A DNA stretch of 58,464 nt from Pelethousia sp002409725 (lineage in GTDB: Bacteria; Bacillota; Clostridia; Christensenellales; CAG-138). Positions 8,014 to 15,195 of the stretch are shown here, in pieces. Location of the stretch: positions 1 through 58,464 of the forward strand of contig CALDNN010000102.1 of assembly GCA_937915455.1 (NCBI GenBank), in the 5' to 3' direction. Numbering within the stretch: position 1 is the stretch's first letter; each line of letters begins with the position of its first letter. The translations under genes and the position numbers were made by a program. The notes beneath the pieces are model-generated. The model was not told the origin of the DNA and made no database searches. It saw only the letters and a list, made by a program, of their open reading frames with translations.

Positions 8014-8934
8014 ATGGGACTGCACATATCCAACGCGCCCTTTATTTACAATAAAGATACCACCCGCTCCTTGATGCTGGATGTGATCTTGGCTCTGTTG
8101 CCCACCACCCTGGCCGGTATCTTCTTCTTCGGCCTGGGCGCTCTATTGCATGTGCTGGTGGGCACGGCGTCTGCCATGCTGGCGGAATACGCCTACCAAA
8201 AGCTTACCCATAAGCCCGTGCGCATCCGCGATTGTTCCGCCGCGCTCACGGGCATGCTGCTGGCCCTTAATATGCCCGTAAGCGCCCCGCTGTGGGTGAC
8301 GCTGATCGGCAGCGCGGTAGCCATCGTGCTGGTGAAAGAGCTTTTCGGCGGCATCGGCGATAACTTCATGAACCCGGCGCTCACGGCCCGTGCCATCCTC
8401 ATGGCCAGCTGGCCCGTGGCCATGACGGCTTACACCCAGCCCGTGTTTTCCCTGGGCCTGCAAGCGGACGCAGTTTCCTCGGCAACTGTGCTGCACGGTC
8501 TATCGGCTACGCCCCTGCAGATGTTCCTGGGCTTCATCCCCGGCACCATTGGCGAAGTGAGCAAGGCGGCCATCCTCATCGGCTTCCTATATCTGCTGCT
8601 AAAGGGCGTTATCACCTGGCATATCCCGGTGATCTATGTGGGCAGCTACGCCCTGCTGGCGCTGGCTCTTGGCAATAACGTTTTAAACGGCGTGTTATCG
8701 GGCGGCATGCTCTTTGGCGCCGTGTTCATGGCTACGGATTACGTTACCAACCCCATGACCCGCAGAGGCCAGGTAATCTTTGCCGTGGGCTGCGGCGTGT
8801 TCACCTGCCTGATCCGCAATTTCAGCTCTTACCCCGAGGGCGTCACCTTTGCCATCCTGCTGATGAACATCGCGACCCCTTTGATCGATAAATATGTCAA
8901 GGGTGCTCGGGTATACGGAAAGGGGAAAAAATAA
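8014..8934 (+). CDS. rnfD: RnfD, flavin-binding membrane subunit of the Rnf complex
   Basis: A 306-residue polytopic membrane protein homologous to NqrB. The covalent FMN attachment motif is DAVSSAT, with Thr158 the expected attachment residue (family consensus S/T-G-A-T; here Ser replaces Gly). GDNFMNPALTARA and DYVTNPMTRRG are conserved family stretches. It takes part in the electron path coupled to Na+ or H+ export. The stop overlaps the rnfE start by one base (TAATG), where rnfG would normally be found. Confidence 0.92.
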   Translation: MGLHISNAPFIYNKDTTRSLMLDVILALLPTTLAGIFFFGLGALLHVLVGTASAMLAEYAYQKLTHKPVRIRDCSAALTGMLLALNMPVSAPLWVTLIGSAVAIVLVKELFGGIGDNFMNPALTARAILMASWPVAMTAYTQPVFSLGLQADAVSSATVLHGLSATPLQMFLGFIPGTIGEVSKAAILIGFLYLLLKGVITWHIPVIYVGSYALLALALGNNVLNGVLSGGMLFGAVFMATDYVTNPMTRRGQVIFAVGCGVFTCLIRNFSSYPEGVTFAILLMNIATPLIDKYVKGARVYGKGKK

Positions 8935-9572
8935 TGGAAAAGAAACAATCGCTTTCCGGCGTTTTCATGAACGGCGTCATCACGGAAAACCCAACCTTCC
9001 GCCTGGTACTGGGCACCTGCCCCACCATCGCCGTAACCACCAACGCCGTCAACGGCATCGGCATGGGCCTGGCCGCCACCTTCGTGCTGGTAGGCTCCAA
9101 CCTGGTGATCTCCCTGCTGCGCAATTTCATCCCGGATAAAGTGCGCATCCCCGCCTTTGTAGTGGTGATCTGCACCTTTGTAACCATGGTGCAGATGCTC
9201 CTGCAGGCCTATGTGCCCGTGCTCTACGAGAGCCTGGGCCTCTTCATCCCCCTGATCGTGGTTAACTGCATCATCCTGGCCCGGGCCGAGGCCTTTGCCA
9301 GCAAAAACGCGCCCCTGGCCTCCGTGATGGACGGCTTGGGCATGGGCCTGGGCTTCACGGCCGCCATCACCATCATCGGCTGCATCCGCGAGCTGTTCGG
9401 CTCAGGCAGCCTCTTCGGCCTAAACATCATGGGCGCGGGTTACCAGCCCATGTTGATCTTGGTGCTGGCCCCGGGCGGCTTTATCGTGTTCGGCATGGTG
9501 CTGGGCATCGCCAACATCATCATGAAGCGGGCCGATGCGAAAAAAGCGGCTAAGGAGGGCGCACAGGCATGA
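8934..9572 (+). CDS. rnfE: RnfE, membrane subunit of the Rnf complex
   Basis: A 212-residue integral membrane protein of the RnfE/NqrD family. The N-terminus FMNGVITENPTFRLVLGTCPTIA-like core carries the Cys of the half-helix that holds the intramembrane iron-sulfur centre with RnfA. IPLIVVNCIILARAEAF has the second conserved Cys. About six membrane helices. Its start overlaps the rnfD stop by 1 nt, and its stop overlaps rnfA (ATGA, 9569-9572). The C-terminus is a short Ala/Lys tail. Confidence 0.92.
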   Translation: MEKKQSLSGVFMNGVITENPTFRLVLGTCPTIAVTTNAVNGIGMGLAATFVLVGSNLVISLLRNFIPDKVRIPAFVVVICTFVTMVQMLLQAYVPVLYESLGLFIPLIVVNCIILARAEAFASKNAPLASVMDGLGMGLGFTAAITIIGCIRELFGSGSLFGLNIMGAGYQPMLILVLAPGGFIVFGMVLGIANIIMKRADAKKAAKEGAQA

Positions 9573-10156
9573 ACGAGCTGTTGAAGATTCTCATGTTCAT
9601 GGTGAGCTGCGTGCTCACCCACAACTTCATCTTTTCCCGGTTCCTAGGCAACTGCCCCTTCCTGGGGGTCTCCAATAAGGTGGAGACCGCCGTGGGCATG
9701 GGCGTGGCGGTCACCTTCGTGATGGCCCTGGCCTCGCTCTTTACCTGGCTGGTCTATCACCTGGTGCTGGTGAAGCTGGGCCTCCGATATTTGGATACCA
9801 TCGCCTTCATCCTCATCATCGCGGGGCTGGTACAGTTCGTGGAGATGTTCATCAAAAAGAGCAGCCCTTCCCTCTATAAGGCGCTGGGCATCTACCTGCC
9901 GCTGATCACCACCAATTGCGCGGTGCTGGGCGTGGCGGTGCTCAATGTGAGCGAGGGCTATAACCTGCTCTATTCGGTGCTCAACGGCACCTTCGGCGCG
10001 CTGGGATTCCTCCTGGCCATCGTTCTAATGGCGGGCGTGCGGGAGCGGCTCGAGACCTCCGATATTCCGGAGCCCTTCCGGGGGTTCCCCATCTGCATCA
10101 TCATCGCGGGCCTGATGAGCGTGGCGTTCATGGGCTTCAGCGGGTTTGGAGGCTAG
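9569..10156 (+). CDS. rnfA: RnfA, membrane subunit of the Rnf complex
   Basis: A 195-residue integral membrane protein of the RnfA/NqrE family, inverted in topology relative to RnfE. It has the conserved NFIFSRFLGNCPFLGVS stretch near the N-terminus and IYLPLITTNCAVLG, giving the two cysteines that complete the shared intramembrane [2Fe-2S] site. Six predicted helices. Four-base overlap with rnfE and 4 nt from rnfB show tight coupling. Confidence 0.93.
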   Translation: MNELLKILMFMVSCVLTHNFIFSRFLGNCPFLGVSNKVETAVGMGVAVTFVMALASLFTWLVYHLVLVKLGLRYLDTIAFILIIAGLVQFVEMFIKKSSPSLYKALGIYLPLITTNCAVLGVAVLNVSEGYNLLYSVLNGTFGALGFLLAIVLMAGVRERLETSDIPEPFRGFPICIIIAGLMSVAFMGFSGFGG

Positions 10157-10160
10157 GCTT

Positions 10161-10973
10161 ATGAATTGGACCGCGATTCTCTTCGCGTTGGCTATCATGG
10201 GTATCCTGGGCGCGGCGTTCGGCGTGGTGCTTTCCATTGCTGATAAAAAGTTTGCTGTAGAAACGGATGAGCGTACCGCCGCCATCCGTGAAGCCGTAGC
10301 TGGGGCCAATTGCGGCGCTTGCGGCTATGCGGGCTGCGACGCCTTTGCCGCGGCCGTGGCCCGGGGCGAAGCGCCTGTAGGCGGCTGCCGGCCGGCCGGC
10401 GCCAAGGGGGCGGAAGCCATTGCCGCCATCATGGGCGTATCCGCGGGCCCGGCGGAAGAAAAAAAGGTAGCCCGGGTCTTTTGTCAGGGCTTTTGCGATG
10501 CCGCCACGGCACGCTATACCTACGAAGGCCTCAAGAGCTGCGCAATGGCTGCAACCTTGGCCGGCGGCCCCAAGCAATGCGCCAGCGCCTGCCTGGGTTT
10601 GGGGGATTGTCAGCGCGCCTGCCATTTCGAAGCCATTGAAATGGAAAAGAGCGTAGCCAAAATCTATGCGGATAAGTGTGTAGCGTGCGGCATGTGCATC
10701 GACGCCTGTCCCCGCAATATCATCCACTTTACCCCCGCGGACGATACTGTGTTCGTGGCCTGCCAGAATCACGACGCGCCCAAGGCAGCCAGAACCGCCT
10801 GCACCAACGCCTGCATTTCCTGCGGCCGCTGCGTGAAGGCCTGCGTGGCCGAGGCGATCCGCATCGTAGATAACTGTGCCGTGATCGACCAGGAGAAATG
10901 TACCCGCTGTGGGGCCTGTGTAAAAGTTTGCCCGGATCATTCCATCCGGGATATGACGGGCCTCAACGTCTGA
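10161..10973 (+). CDS. rnfB: RnfB, ferredoxin-side iron-sulfur subunit of the Rnf complex
   Basis: A 270-residue subunit with an N-terminal membrane helix (about 5-27), the ANCGACGYAGCDAF cluster motif (cysteines 51, 54, 59, 76) and four further cluster motifs: C140-C144-C150-C154, C173-C176-C179-C183, C218-C221-C224-C228 and C247-C250-C253-C257. This multi-ferredoxin layout is typical of clostridial RnfB, which takes electrons from reduced ferredoxin. The ATG at 10161 is preferred over an upstream in-frame ATG because TTTGGAGG sits 9 nt before it. Last gene of the operon, followed by a strong terminator. Confidence 0.92.
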   Translation: MNWTAILFALAIMGILGAAFGVVLSIADKKFAVETDERTAAIREAVAGANCGACGYAGCDAFAAAVARGEAPVGGCRPAGAKGAEAIAAIMGVSAGPAEEKKVARVFCQGFCDAATARYTYEGLKSCAMAATLAGGPKQCASACLGLGDCQRACHFEAIEMEKSVAKIYADKCVACGMCIDACPRNIIHFTPADDTVFVACQNHDAPKAARTACTNACISCGRCVKACVAEAIRIVDNCAVIDQEKCTRCGACVKVCPDHSIRDMTGLNV

Positions 10974-10991
10974 GATAGCCGGTTCCAACCC

Positions 10992-11030
10992 AAGGGGCCG
11001 GCCCGCGCCGGCCCCTTGCTTGGGCGTTTT
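10992..11030 (+). terminator. Terminator of the rnf operon
   Basis: AAGGGGCCGG (10992-11001), 6-nt loop, CCGGCCCCTT (11008-11017), then a T-containing tail to 11030. Confidence 0.85.
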
Positions 11031-11051
11031 CGAATTGCGAAATTATTGGGA

Positions 11052-11081
11052 TTGACACCAAGCCGGAGAATAGTGTATACT
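11052..11081 (+). promoter_or_regulatory. Promoter of the five-tRNA cluster
   Basis: TTGACA (11052-11057), 18-nt spacer, TATACT (11076-11081), about 45 nt before tRNA-Val. Confidence 0.8.
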
Positions 11082-11127
11082 TACTAACGCAGTCGTTGTG
11101 GGGGGGCGTGCGAATCGCAGCGGCAAT

Positions 11128-11203
11128 GGGAGCATAGCTCAGCTGGGAGAGCACTTGCCTTACAAGCAAGGGGTCACAGGTTCGAGCCCTGTTGTTCCCA
11201 CCA
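11128..11203 (+). tRNA. tRNA-Val (anticodon TAC)
   Basis: 76-nt cloverleaf from GGGAGCATAGCTCAGCTGG, anticodon loop CTTACAA, GGTTCGAGCC T-arm, encoded CCA. Confidence 0.96.
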
Positions 11204-11208
11204 AACTT

Positions 11209-11285
11209 GGCCCGGTAGTTCAGTTGGTTAGAATGCTAGCCTGTCACGCTAGAGGTCAGGGGTTCGAGCCCCCTCCGGGTCGCCA
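11209..11285 (+). tRNA. tRNA-Asp (anticodon GTC)
   Basis: 77-nt cloverleaf from GGCCCGGTAGTTCAGTTGG, anticodon loop CTGTCAC, discriminator G and encoded CCA. Confidence 0.96.
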
Positions 11286-11308
11286 AGCTCCGCTGAAGCG
11301 GAGCAAAT

Positions 11309-11384
11309 GCCTCGGTAGCTCAGTTGGTAGAGCAAGGGACTGAAAATCCCTGTGTCGGTGGTTCAAGTCCACTCTGAGGCACCA
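11309..11384 (+). tRNA. tRNA-Phe (anticodon GAA)
   Basis: 76-nt cloverleaf from GCCTCGGTAGCTCAGTTGG, anticodon loop CTGAAAA, encoded CCA. Confidence 0.96.
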
Positions 11385-11387
11385 CTT

Positions 11388-11463
11388 GCGGGAGTAGCTC
11401 ATTTGGTAGAGCGCCGCCTTGCCAAGGCGGAGGTGGCGGGTTCGAGCCCCGTCTCCCGCTCCA
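11388..11463 (+). tRNA. tRNA-Gly (anticodon GCC), copy 2
   Basis: 76-nt cloverleaf with encoded CCA, by eye identical to the minus-strand copy at 3515-3590. Confidence 0.96.
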
Positions 11464-11508
11464 TCGCTTACACAGAGGGTACGGCGTACCCTCGTTTCAT
11501 AAATAATC

Positions 11509-11582
11509 GGCGCCATAGCCAAGCGGTAAGGCAGAGGTCTGCAAAACCTTAATCCCCGGTTCGATTCCGGGTGGCGCCTCCA
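11509..11582 (+). tRNA. tRNA-Cys (anticodon GCA)
   Basis: 74-nt cloverleaf from GGCGCCATAGCCAAGCGG, anticodon loop CTGCAAA, encoded CCA. It directly precedes the repeat that also follows the first tRNA cluster. Confidence 0.95.
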
Positions 11583-11697
11583 AAATGATGTATCGAAATA
11601 GATATGTCGCAAAAGCCCCAGACAATGTCTGGGGCTTTTGCATTCCAGGGCTCATTCGCGCCGCGAGCGATTTCCCGTATATACTTTGGGCTTGGGA
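11580..11697 (+). repeat. tRNA 3'-flank repeat, copy B
   Basis: Counterpart of the minus-strand repeat at 3310-3434. Identical block TATCGAAATAGATATGTC at 11591-11608, then a terminator, GCATTCC and a diverged tail. A palindrome CTTGGGAA-CC-TTCCCAAG (11691-11708) closes this copy. Confidence 0.7.
11609..11641 (+). terminator. Terminator of the five-tRNA cluster
   Basis: 13-bp perfect stem AAAAGCCCCAGAC (11611-11623) with GTCTGGGGCTTTT (11627-11639); the T-run is part of the right arm. Confidence 0.85.
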
Positions 11698-11734
11698 ACC
11701 TTCCCAAGTGCGTGGGAAGAGCCTGCCGCCCTGC

Positions 11735-12145
11735 TTATGCGCAGCCGATCGTCAAAACGATATTCGCGAACGGGCGCTGCTCCCCGGTTGATATAGCGAG
11801 AACCAGAGCGTCCTCTTCCATGCAGGTGGCATAAAAATCAAATCGTCCGAGCTTTTTCAGCTCTATTCCATCCAGTTCCGATCGGAACGCGTCGAAAATT
11901 TCGGGTTCGGGACCCTCTTCCGGCATCATAACCATTGCGCCTTCTATGTTCACAGTCGTATGGATTTCCTGCAATACATCCAGTACACCAGGTAAACCAC
12001 GGCGCAAGCCGAGATATACCTTTTTTGCGTTGCCCGTTTTTTCCGCAAGCGGATAGTTTCCATCCGCAATCAATATGCGGCTTCCATGACCGCAATAGGA
12101 CAATGCACTTAAGATTTCCGGATGGATCAATGTGCTCCGTACCAT
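11735..12145 (-). CDS. RbsD/FucU family sugar mutarotase
   Basis: A 136-residue cytoplasmic protein of the RbsD/FucU family, which speeds interconversion of ribose or fucose ring forms or anomers before phosphorylation. HPEILSALSYCGHGSRILIADGNYP-type N-terminus has the family His and Asp; the C-terminus has RFDFYA and the conserved ISTGEQRPFANIVL ending. The FYA...TGE..P.ANI pattern is somewhat closer to FucU, while the neighbouring ribokinase argues for ribose, so the sugar is left open. Third gene of the minus-strand operon, 14 nt after the SIS gene. Confidence 0.85.
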   Translation of the reverse strand: MVRSTLIHPEILSALSYCGHGSRILIADGNYPLAEKTGNAKKVYLGLRRGLPGVLDVLQEIHTTVNIEGAMVMMPEEGPEPEIFDAFRSELDGIELKKLGRFDFYATCMEEDALVLAISTGEQRPFANIVLTIGCA

Positions 12146-12159
12146 AGCGCCCTCCCCTC

Positions 12160-12783
12160 CTATTTCTCGTTGCTACGCAGCTGTCCCAGCGCGCCGCCCG
12201 GATGCCACTTGACATATTGCTGGGGCGTGATATCTTCATGCGCCTGCAATACAATGCTCAACGCCTGCAACACGATCATTTCCGCCAGAACCGACATTCT
12301 CGGCGCGCGGTTCAGCGGGCCGCCCTCCCGATCGACCCCCGCGAACAGGTGCACATCGCTCTGCCCTGCCAGCCAGGATTGCGGATTGCCCGAAACACCG
12401 ATAACCGTACAGCCGTTATCCTTTACAGCAAGCACAGTAGGCCGCATTTCCGCAGTCTCTCCGCTGTTGGAAATAAAGATAACCACATCGCCTGGAACAA
12501 GCTGCCCACAGGAGCCGTGAACCGCTTCCGTACCATGCAGAAAATAAGTGGGCGTGCCTACCGAGCTAAACAAGGAGGCGACATAACCGGCCACATGGCC
12601 CGGCTTGCCGATTCCTGAAACATGAACGCGCCCACCATTGGCCCTAGCTTGCAGGATTATTTCCGCTGCTTTTTGGATCTGATCGTAATCGATGCACTGC
12701 AAATATGCATCCATACTTGTACGGACAGACTGCAAAAAGTAATCATAGCTCTGCTTTTCCCTTGATTCCATCACTGTTTTCAT
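12160..12783 (-). CDS. SIS-domain sugar-phosphate isomerase (KpsF/GutQ-like)
   Basis: A 207-residue single SIS domain. VHVSGIGKPGHVAGYVASLF, HGTEAVHGSCGQL, FISNSGETAEM and VIGVSGNPQSWLAGQSDV follow the order seen in arabinose-5-phosphate isomerases (KpsF/GutQ), and the end has KWHPGGALGQ. CBS domains found in full KpsF are absent, so it is the short form. It probably isomerises a pentose or hexose phosphate made by the adjacent kinase (inference). Start overlaps the ribokinase stop by four bases (ATGA, 12780-12783). Confidence 0.85.
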   Translation of the reverse strand: MKTVMESREKQSYDYFLQSVRTSMDAYLQCIDYDQIQKAAEIILQARANGGRVHVSGIGKPGHVAGYVASLFSSVGTPTYFLHGTEAVHGSCGQLVPGDVVIFISNSGETAEMRPTVLAVKDNGCTVIGVSGNPQSWLAGQSDVHLFAGVDREGGPLNRAPRMSVLAEMIVLQALSIVLQAHEDITPQQYVKWHPGGALGQLRSNEK

Positions 12784-13763
12784 CCTCTCAATCTCGAAAT
12801 ATCCGGTAACACAGCCTGTTGCGATGCAAAATAGGCTTCCACCTGGGAAAGCATCGGCAAAGAAGGCATGGCGCCCATATGGGAAACCGTGATTGCTGCT
12901 GTATGATTAGCAAAGCGCAGAATGCTGTCCCAATCCCATTTGCAGCAATACCCGCAGCAAAACGCGCCAATAAAGGAATCGCCTGCGGCGGTTGGATCAA
13001 CGGCCGTCACGCCCGGAACGCTGGGCGCATAAAAGACACCTTCGGAATTAAAGAGCGCGGCACCCGCCGATCCCAGCGTGATTAGCACATTCTTTACGCC
13101 CTTTTGCAGGAGGATATCAGCCGCTTTCTTTGCATCCTCCAAATTCGCCTCGAGATTCGTGTGCCGAATATGTATTCCCGTGAGATCCTCCGCCTCGTGT
13201 TCGTTTGGCGAAAGAAAAGTAAGGCGCGAAAGAAGGTCGTCGCTAAGGGGCGCGCTTGGCGCAGGGTTCAACATCACCGGTACGCCGTTTTCATGCGCAA
13301 TCCGTGCAACAAGCTCATTGATCTCCATTGGAATTTCTAGTTGCAGCATCACCATGTCGTACTGGCGAATGGCATCCCGAAGGAAGGCCACGTCATCCGG
13401 TACCAGGCGCATATTTGCACCTGGAATCACGATGATGCGGTTCCGCGTGGATTTTTCCGGGGCTTCCTCTAGAATAATTACAGCGCACCCGGAGGCAGCC
13501 TCGTCATCAAACGCAACATGGTCTACGCAAATGTTCGCCTTTTTACACACCGCGAGCATCTCCTGCCCGTTTGTGTCGCGGCCCAGCTTTCCCACCATCG
13601 TTACAGCCGCACCCAGACGCGCCGCCTGAACGGCCTGATTTGCGCCTTTTCCGCCGGGCGCTTTATGGAAACCTGTACCCAGCACGGTCTGTCCTTCACA
13701 CGGAAAAACCTCTGTGGAGGCTATCTGATCCATGACGAAGCTTCCAACAACTAAGATTTTCAT
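12780..13763 (-). CDS. rbsK: Ribokinase (PfkB family carbohydrate kinase)
   Basis: A 327-residue PfkB-family kinase. APGGKGANQAVQAARLG (about 35-51) is the first signature, and DPTAAGDSFIGAF (256-268) holds the anion hole and catalytic Asp262. VGKLGRDTNG and NPAPSAPL fit ribokinase specifically. It phosphorylates ribose or a similar sugar with ATP. The start at 13763 (MKILVVGSF) is chosen over an upstream in-frame ATG (13805) because the core begins here, AAAGGT lies upstream, and the upstream ATG sits inside the promoter's -10. First gene of the kinase-SIS-mutarotase operon, divergent from the LacI regulator. Confidence 0.88.
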   Translation of the reverse strand: MKILVVGSFVMDQIASTEVFPCEGQTVLGTGFHKAPGGKGANQAVQAARLGAAVTMVGKLGRDTNGQEMLAVCKKANICVDHVAFDDEAASGCAVIILEEAPEKSTRNRIIVIPGANMRLVPDDVAFLRDAIRQYDMVMLQLEIPMEINELVARIAHENGVPVMLNPAPSAPLSDDLLSRLTFLSPNEHEAEDLTGIHIRHTNLEANLEDAKKAADILLQKGVKNVLITLGSAGAALFNSEGVFYAPSVPGVTAVDPTAAGDSFIGAFCCGYCCKWDWDSILRFANHTAAITVSHMGAMPSLPMLSQVEAYFASQQAVLPDISRLRG

Positions 13764-13805
13764 ATTGTCACAACCTTTGCAAAAATATTCCGATGGATTG
13801 GGCAT

Positions 13806-13834
13806 ATGGTAGCAGGTTGGGATTTGTTTGTCAA
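13806..13834 (-). promoter_or_regulatory. Promoter of the ribokinase operon
   Basis: Minus strand TTGACA (13829-13834), 17-nt spacer, TACCAT (13806-13811). A TTTAACGTA sequence near 13882-13890, upstream, resembles half of the palindromic operators found nearby. Confidence 0.65.
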
Positions 13835-13906
13835 TAAAATAAAAGCGTTCCAGGCCTCTGTAAATATAGATGAAAAGCCTATTTAACGTAGCCTATATTT
13901 TGCATC

Positions 13907-13935
13907 TTGACATGGCGGAGCAGAAGAATTATAAT
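13907..13935 (+). promoter_or_regulatory. Full-consensus promoter of the lacI-transport operon
   Basis: TTGACA (13907-13912), exactly 17 nt, TATAAT (13930-13935): a perfect match to the sigma-A consensus. The expected start near 13942 is immediately followed by a perfect palindrome, so the promoter is probably strong but tightly repressed. Leader about 200 nt. Confidence 0.85.
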
Positions 13936-13946
13936 CGTATCAAAAG

Positions 13947-13958
13947 TTAAACGTTTAA
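13947..13958. promoter_or_regulatory. LacI-family operator O1 (TTAAACGTTTAA)
   Basis: Perfect 12-bp palindrome with the central CG typical of LacI-family sites, placed right after the expected start of the consensus promoter. Inference: binding site of the regulator at 14148. Confidence 0.65.
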
Positions 13959-14100
13959 TATTAATTTAAGGTATTTTGAACAAAACATGTGTAACGAGGA
14001 TAAATTCACGCTAAACTGCAAAACAAACAAACGCCTAATACTGGCGGATTTCCCAAGATATTGCCGTTTTTGAAGATTATCCGCTTATTTTAATCAACGT

Positions 14101-14113
14101 ATTAACGTTTTAA
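14101..14113. promoter_or_regulatory. Probable second operator O2 (TTAACGTTTTAA)
   Basis: Contains the 8-bp palindrome TTAACGTT (14102-14109) related to O1, about 155 nt downstream and 35 nt before the lacI start. Spacing would allow looping. Confidence 0.45.
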
Positions 14114-14147
14114 TCGTTTCAATTACTTTCAATTACAGGAGCTGTAT

Positions 14148-15155
14148 ATGAGCATCAAAAAGATTGCAGAGATGACCGGGCTTTCCACCGCTACCGTTTC
14201 CTATGCCCTCAACGATAGCAAAACAGTTTCGGCGCAAAGCAAAGAGCGAGTGCTCAAAGCGGCGAAGGAGATTGGCTATAGGCCCAATGCTGCGGCGCAG
14301 ATGCTGCGAACGCAGCGCTCCAATACCATTGCATTCGTAATCCCGACCGATGAATCAAACCCCAACGCAAACTTTTTCTACATGGATGTGCTGATGGGGA
14401 TCCGAAAGAAGCTGAACGAAACGGATTACGACGTGATTGTTTCCAATTACGACCACGCCTTCAAGGCGGATAGTGAGCGCAGCTTGCGCGCCGTGCAGGT
14501 ATGCCGCAAACAATGGGTGGATGGAATTCTCTTTGTTCCTTCCTCGGAAAATCCGGCGCAGCTCAATGTGCTGCGGGAAATGAACGTTCCCTTTGTGCTG
14601 CTCGATCGGCGTGTGACCGGCTCCGATTACAGCTGTGTTGATTCGGACAACGAGCAGGGAGCTTTTGAAGCGGTATCCCTACTTATAAAGAACGGCAGAA
14701 AGCGGATCGGGTTTTTAGGCGGCACTTCCTCCGTTACCACCGGTGCACAGCGCTATCTCGGTTATGTGCGCGCACTTGAGAAAAACGGGATTGCCTACGA
14801 AAGCGAATACGTGATTCAGGAGAAAGCCTTTTCAACATGCATAGGGCGGGAACGCGCAAAAGAGCTTCTTTCCAAAAAGGTGGACGCGATTTTTGTTGCA
14901 GACAACACGCTTACCATGGGCGCCGTCATGCAGCTTCGGGATGCGGGCGTGGATATCCCTACGGAGGTGGCGATAATCGGTTACGATGATTACACCTGGA
15001 TGGACATGATTGCGCCTCCCCTCACCACCGTAAAACAGCAATCTTATCACATGGGCTATGTTGCCGCAGAGATGCTCATGCGAAAGTTGAACGGCATGGA
15101 TACCGATGAACGAATCACTCTATGCACGCGCGTAATAGAAAGAAAATCTCATTAG
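14148..15155 (+). CDS. LacI-family transcriptional regulator of the nucleoside/sugar locus
   Basis: A 335-residue LacI/GalR repressor. The N-terminal helix-turn-helix MSIKKIAEMTGLSTATVSYA is followed by the hinge helix (RPNAAAQMLRT). A periplasmic-binding-protein-like effector domain follows, with VDGILFVPSSE, DNEQGAFEAV, GFLGG and IIGYDDYTW in the usual order. CAGGAG lies before the ATG. It heads the plus-strand operon and lies next to palindromes TTAAACGTTTAA and TTAACGTTTTAA, so it likely represses itself, the transporter and perhaps the divergent ribokinase operon, with a sugar or sugar phosphate as inducer (inference). Confidence 0.9.
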   Translation: MSIKKIAEMTGLSTATVSYALNDSKTVSAQSKERVLKAAKEIGYRPNAAAQMLRTQRSNTIAFVIPTDESNPNANFFYMDVLMGIRKKLNETDYDVIVSNYDHAFKADSERSLRAVQVCRKQWVDGILFVPSSENPAQLNVLREMNVPFVLLDRRVTGSDYSCVDSDNEQGAFEAVSLLIKNGRKRIGFLGGTSSVTTGAQRYLGYVRALEKNGIAYESEYVIQEKAFSTCIGRERAKELLSKKVDAIFVADNTLTMGAVMQLRDAGVDIPTEVAIIGYDDYTWMDMIAPPLTTVKQQSYHMGYVAAEMLMRKLNGMDTDERITLCTRVIERKSH

Positions 15156-15195
15156 AGATCGAGTAAGAGTGTCAAGGAGGAAGGTACGAGAAACT

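Noticed and set aside
10137..10988. 283-codon minus-strand frame
   Set aside because: Antisense to rnfB, whose cysteine motifs settle the strand.
11691..11708. CTTGGGAA-CC-TTCCCAAG palindrome as a terminator of the mutarotase operon
   Set aside because: No T-run on the minus strand; kept only as part of the repeat.
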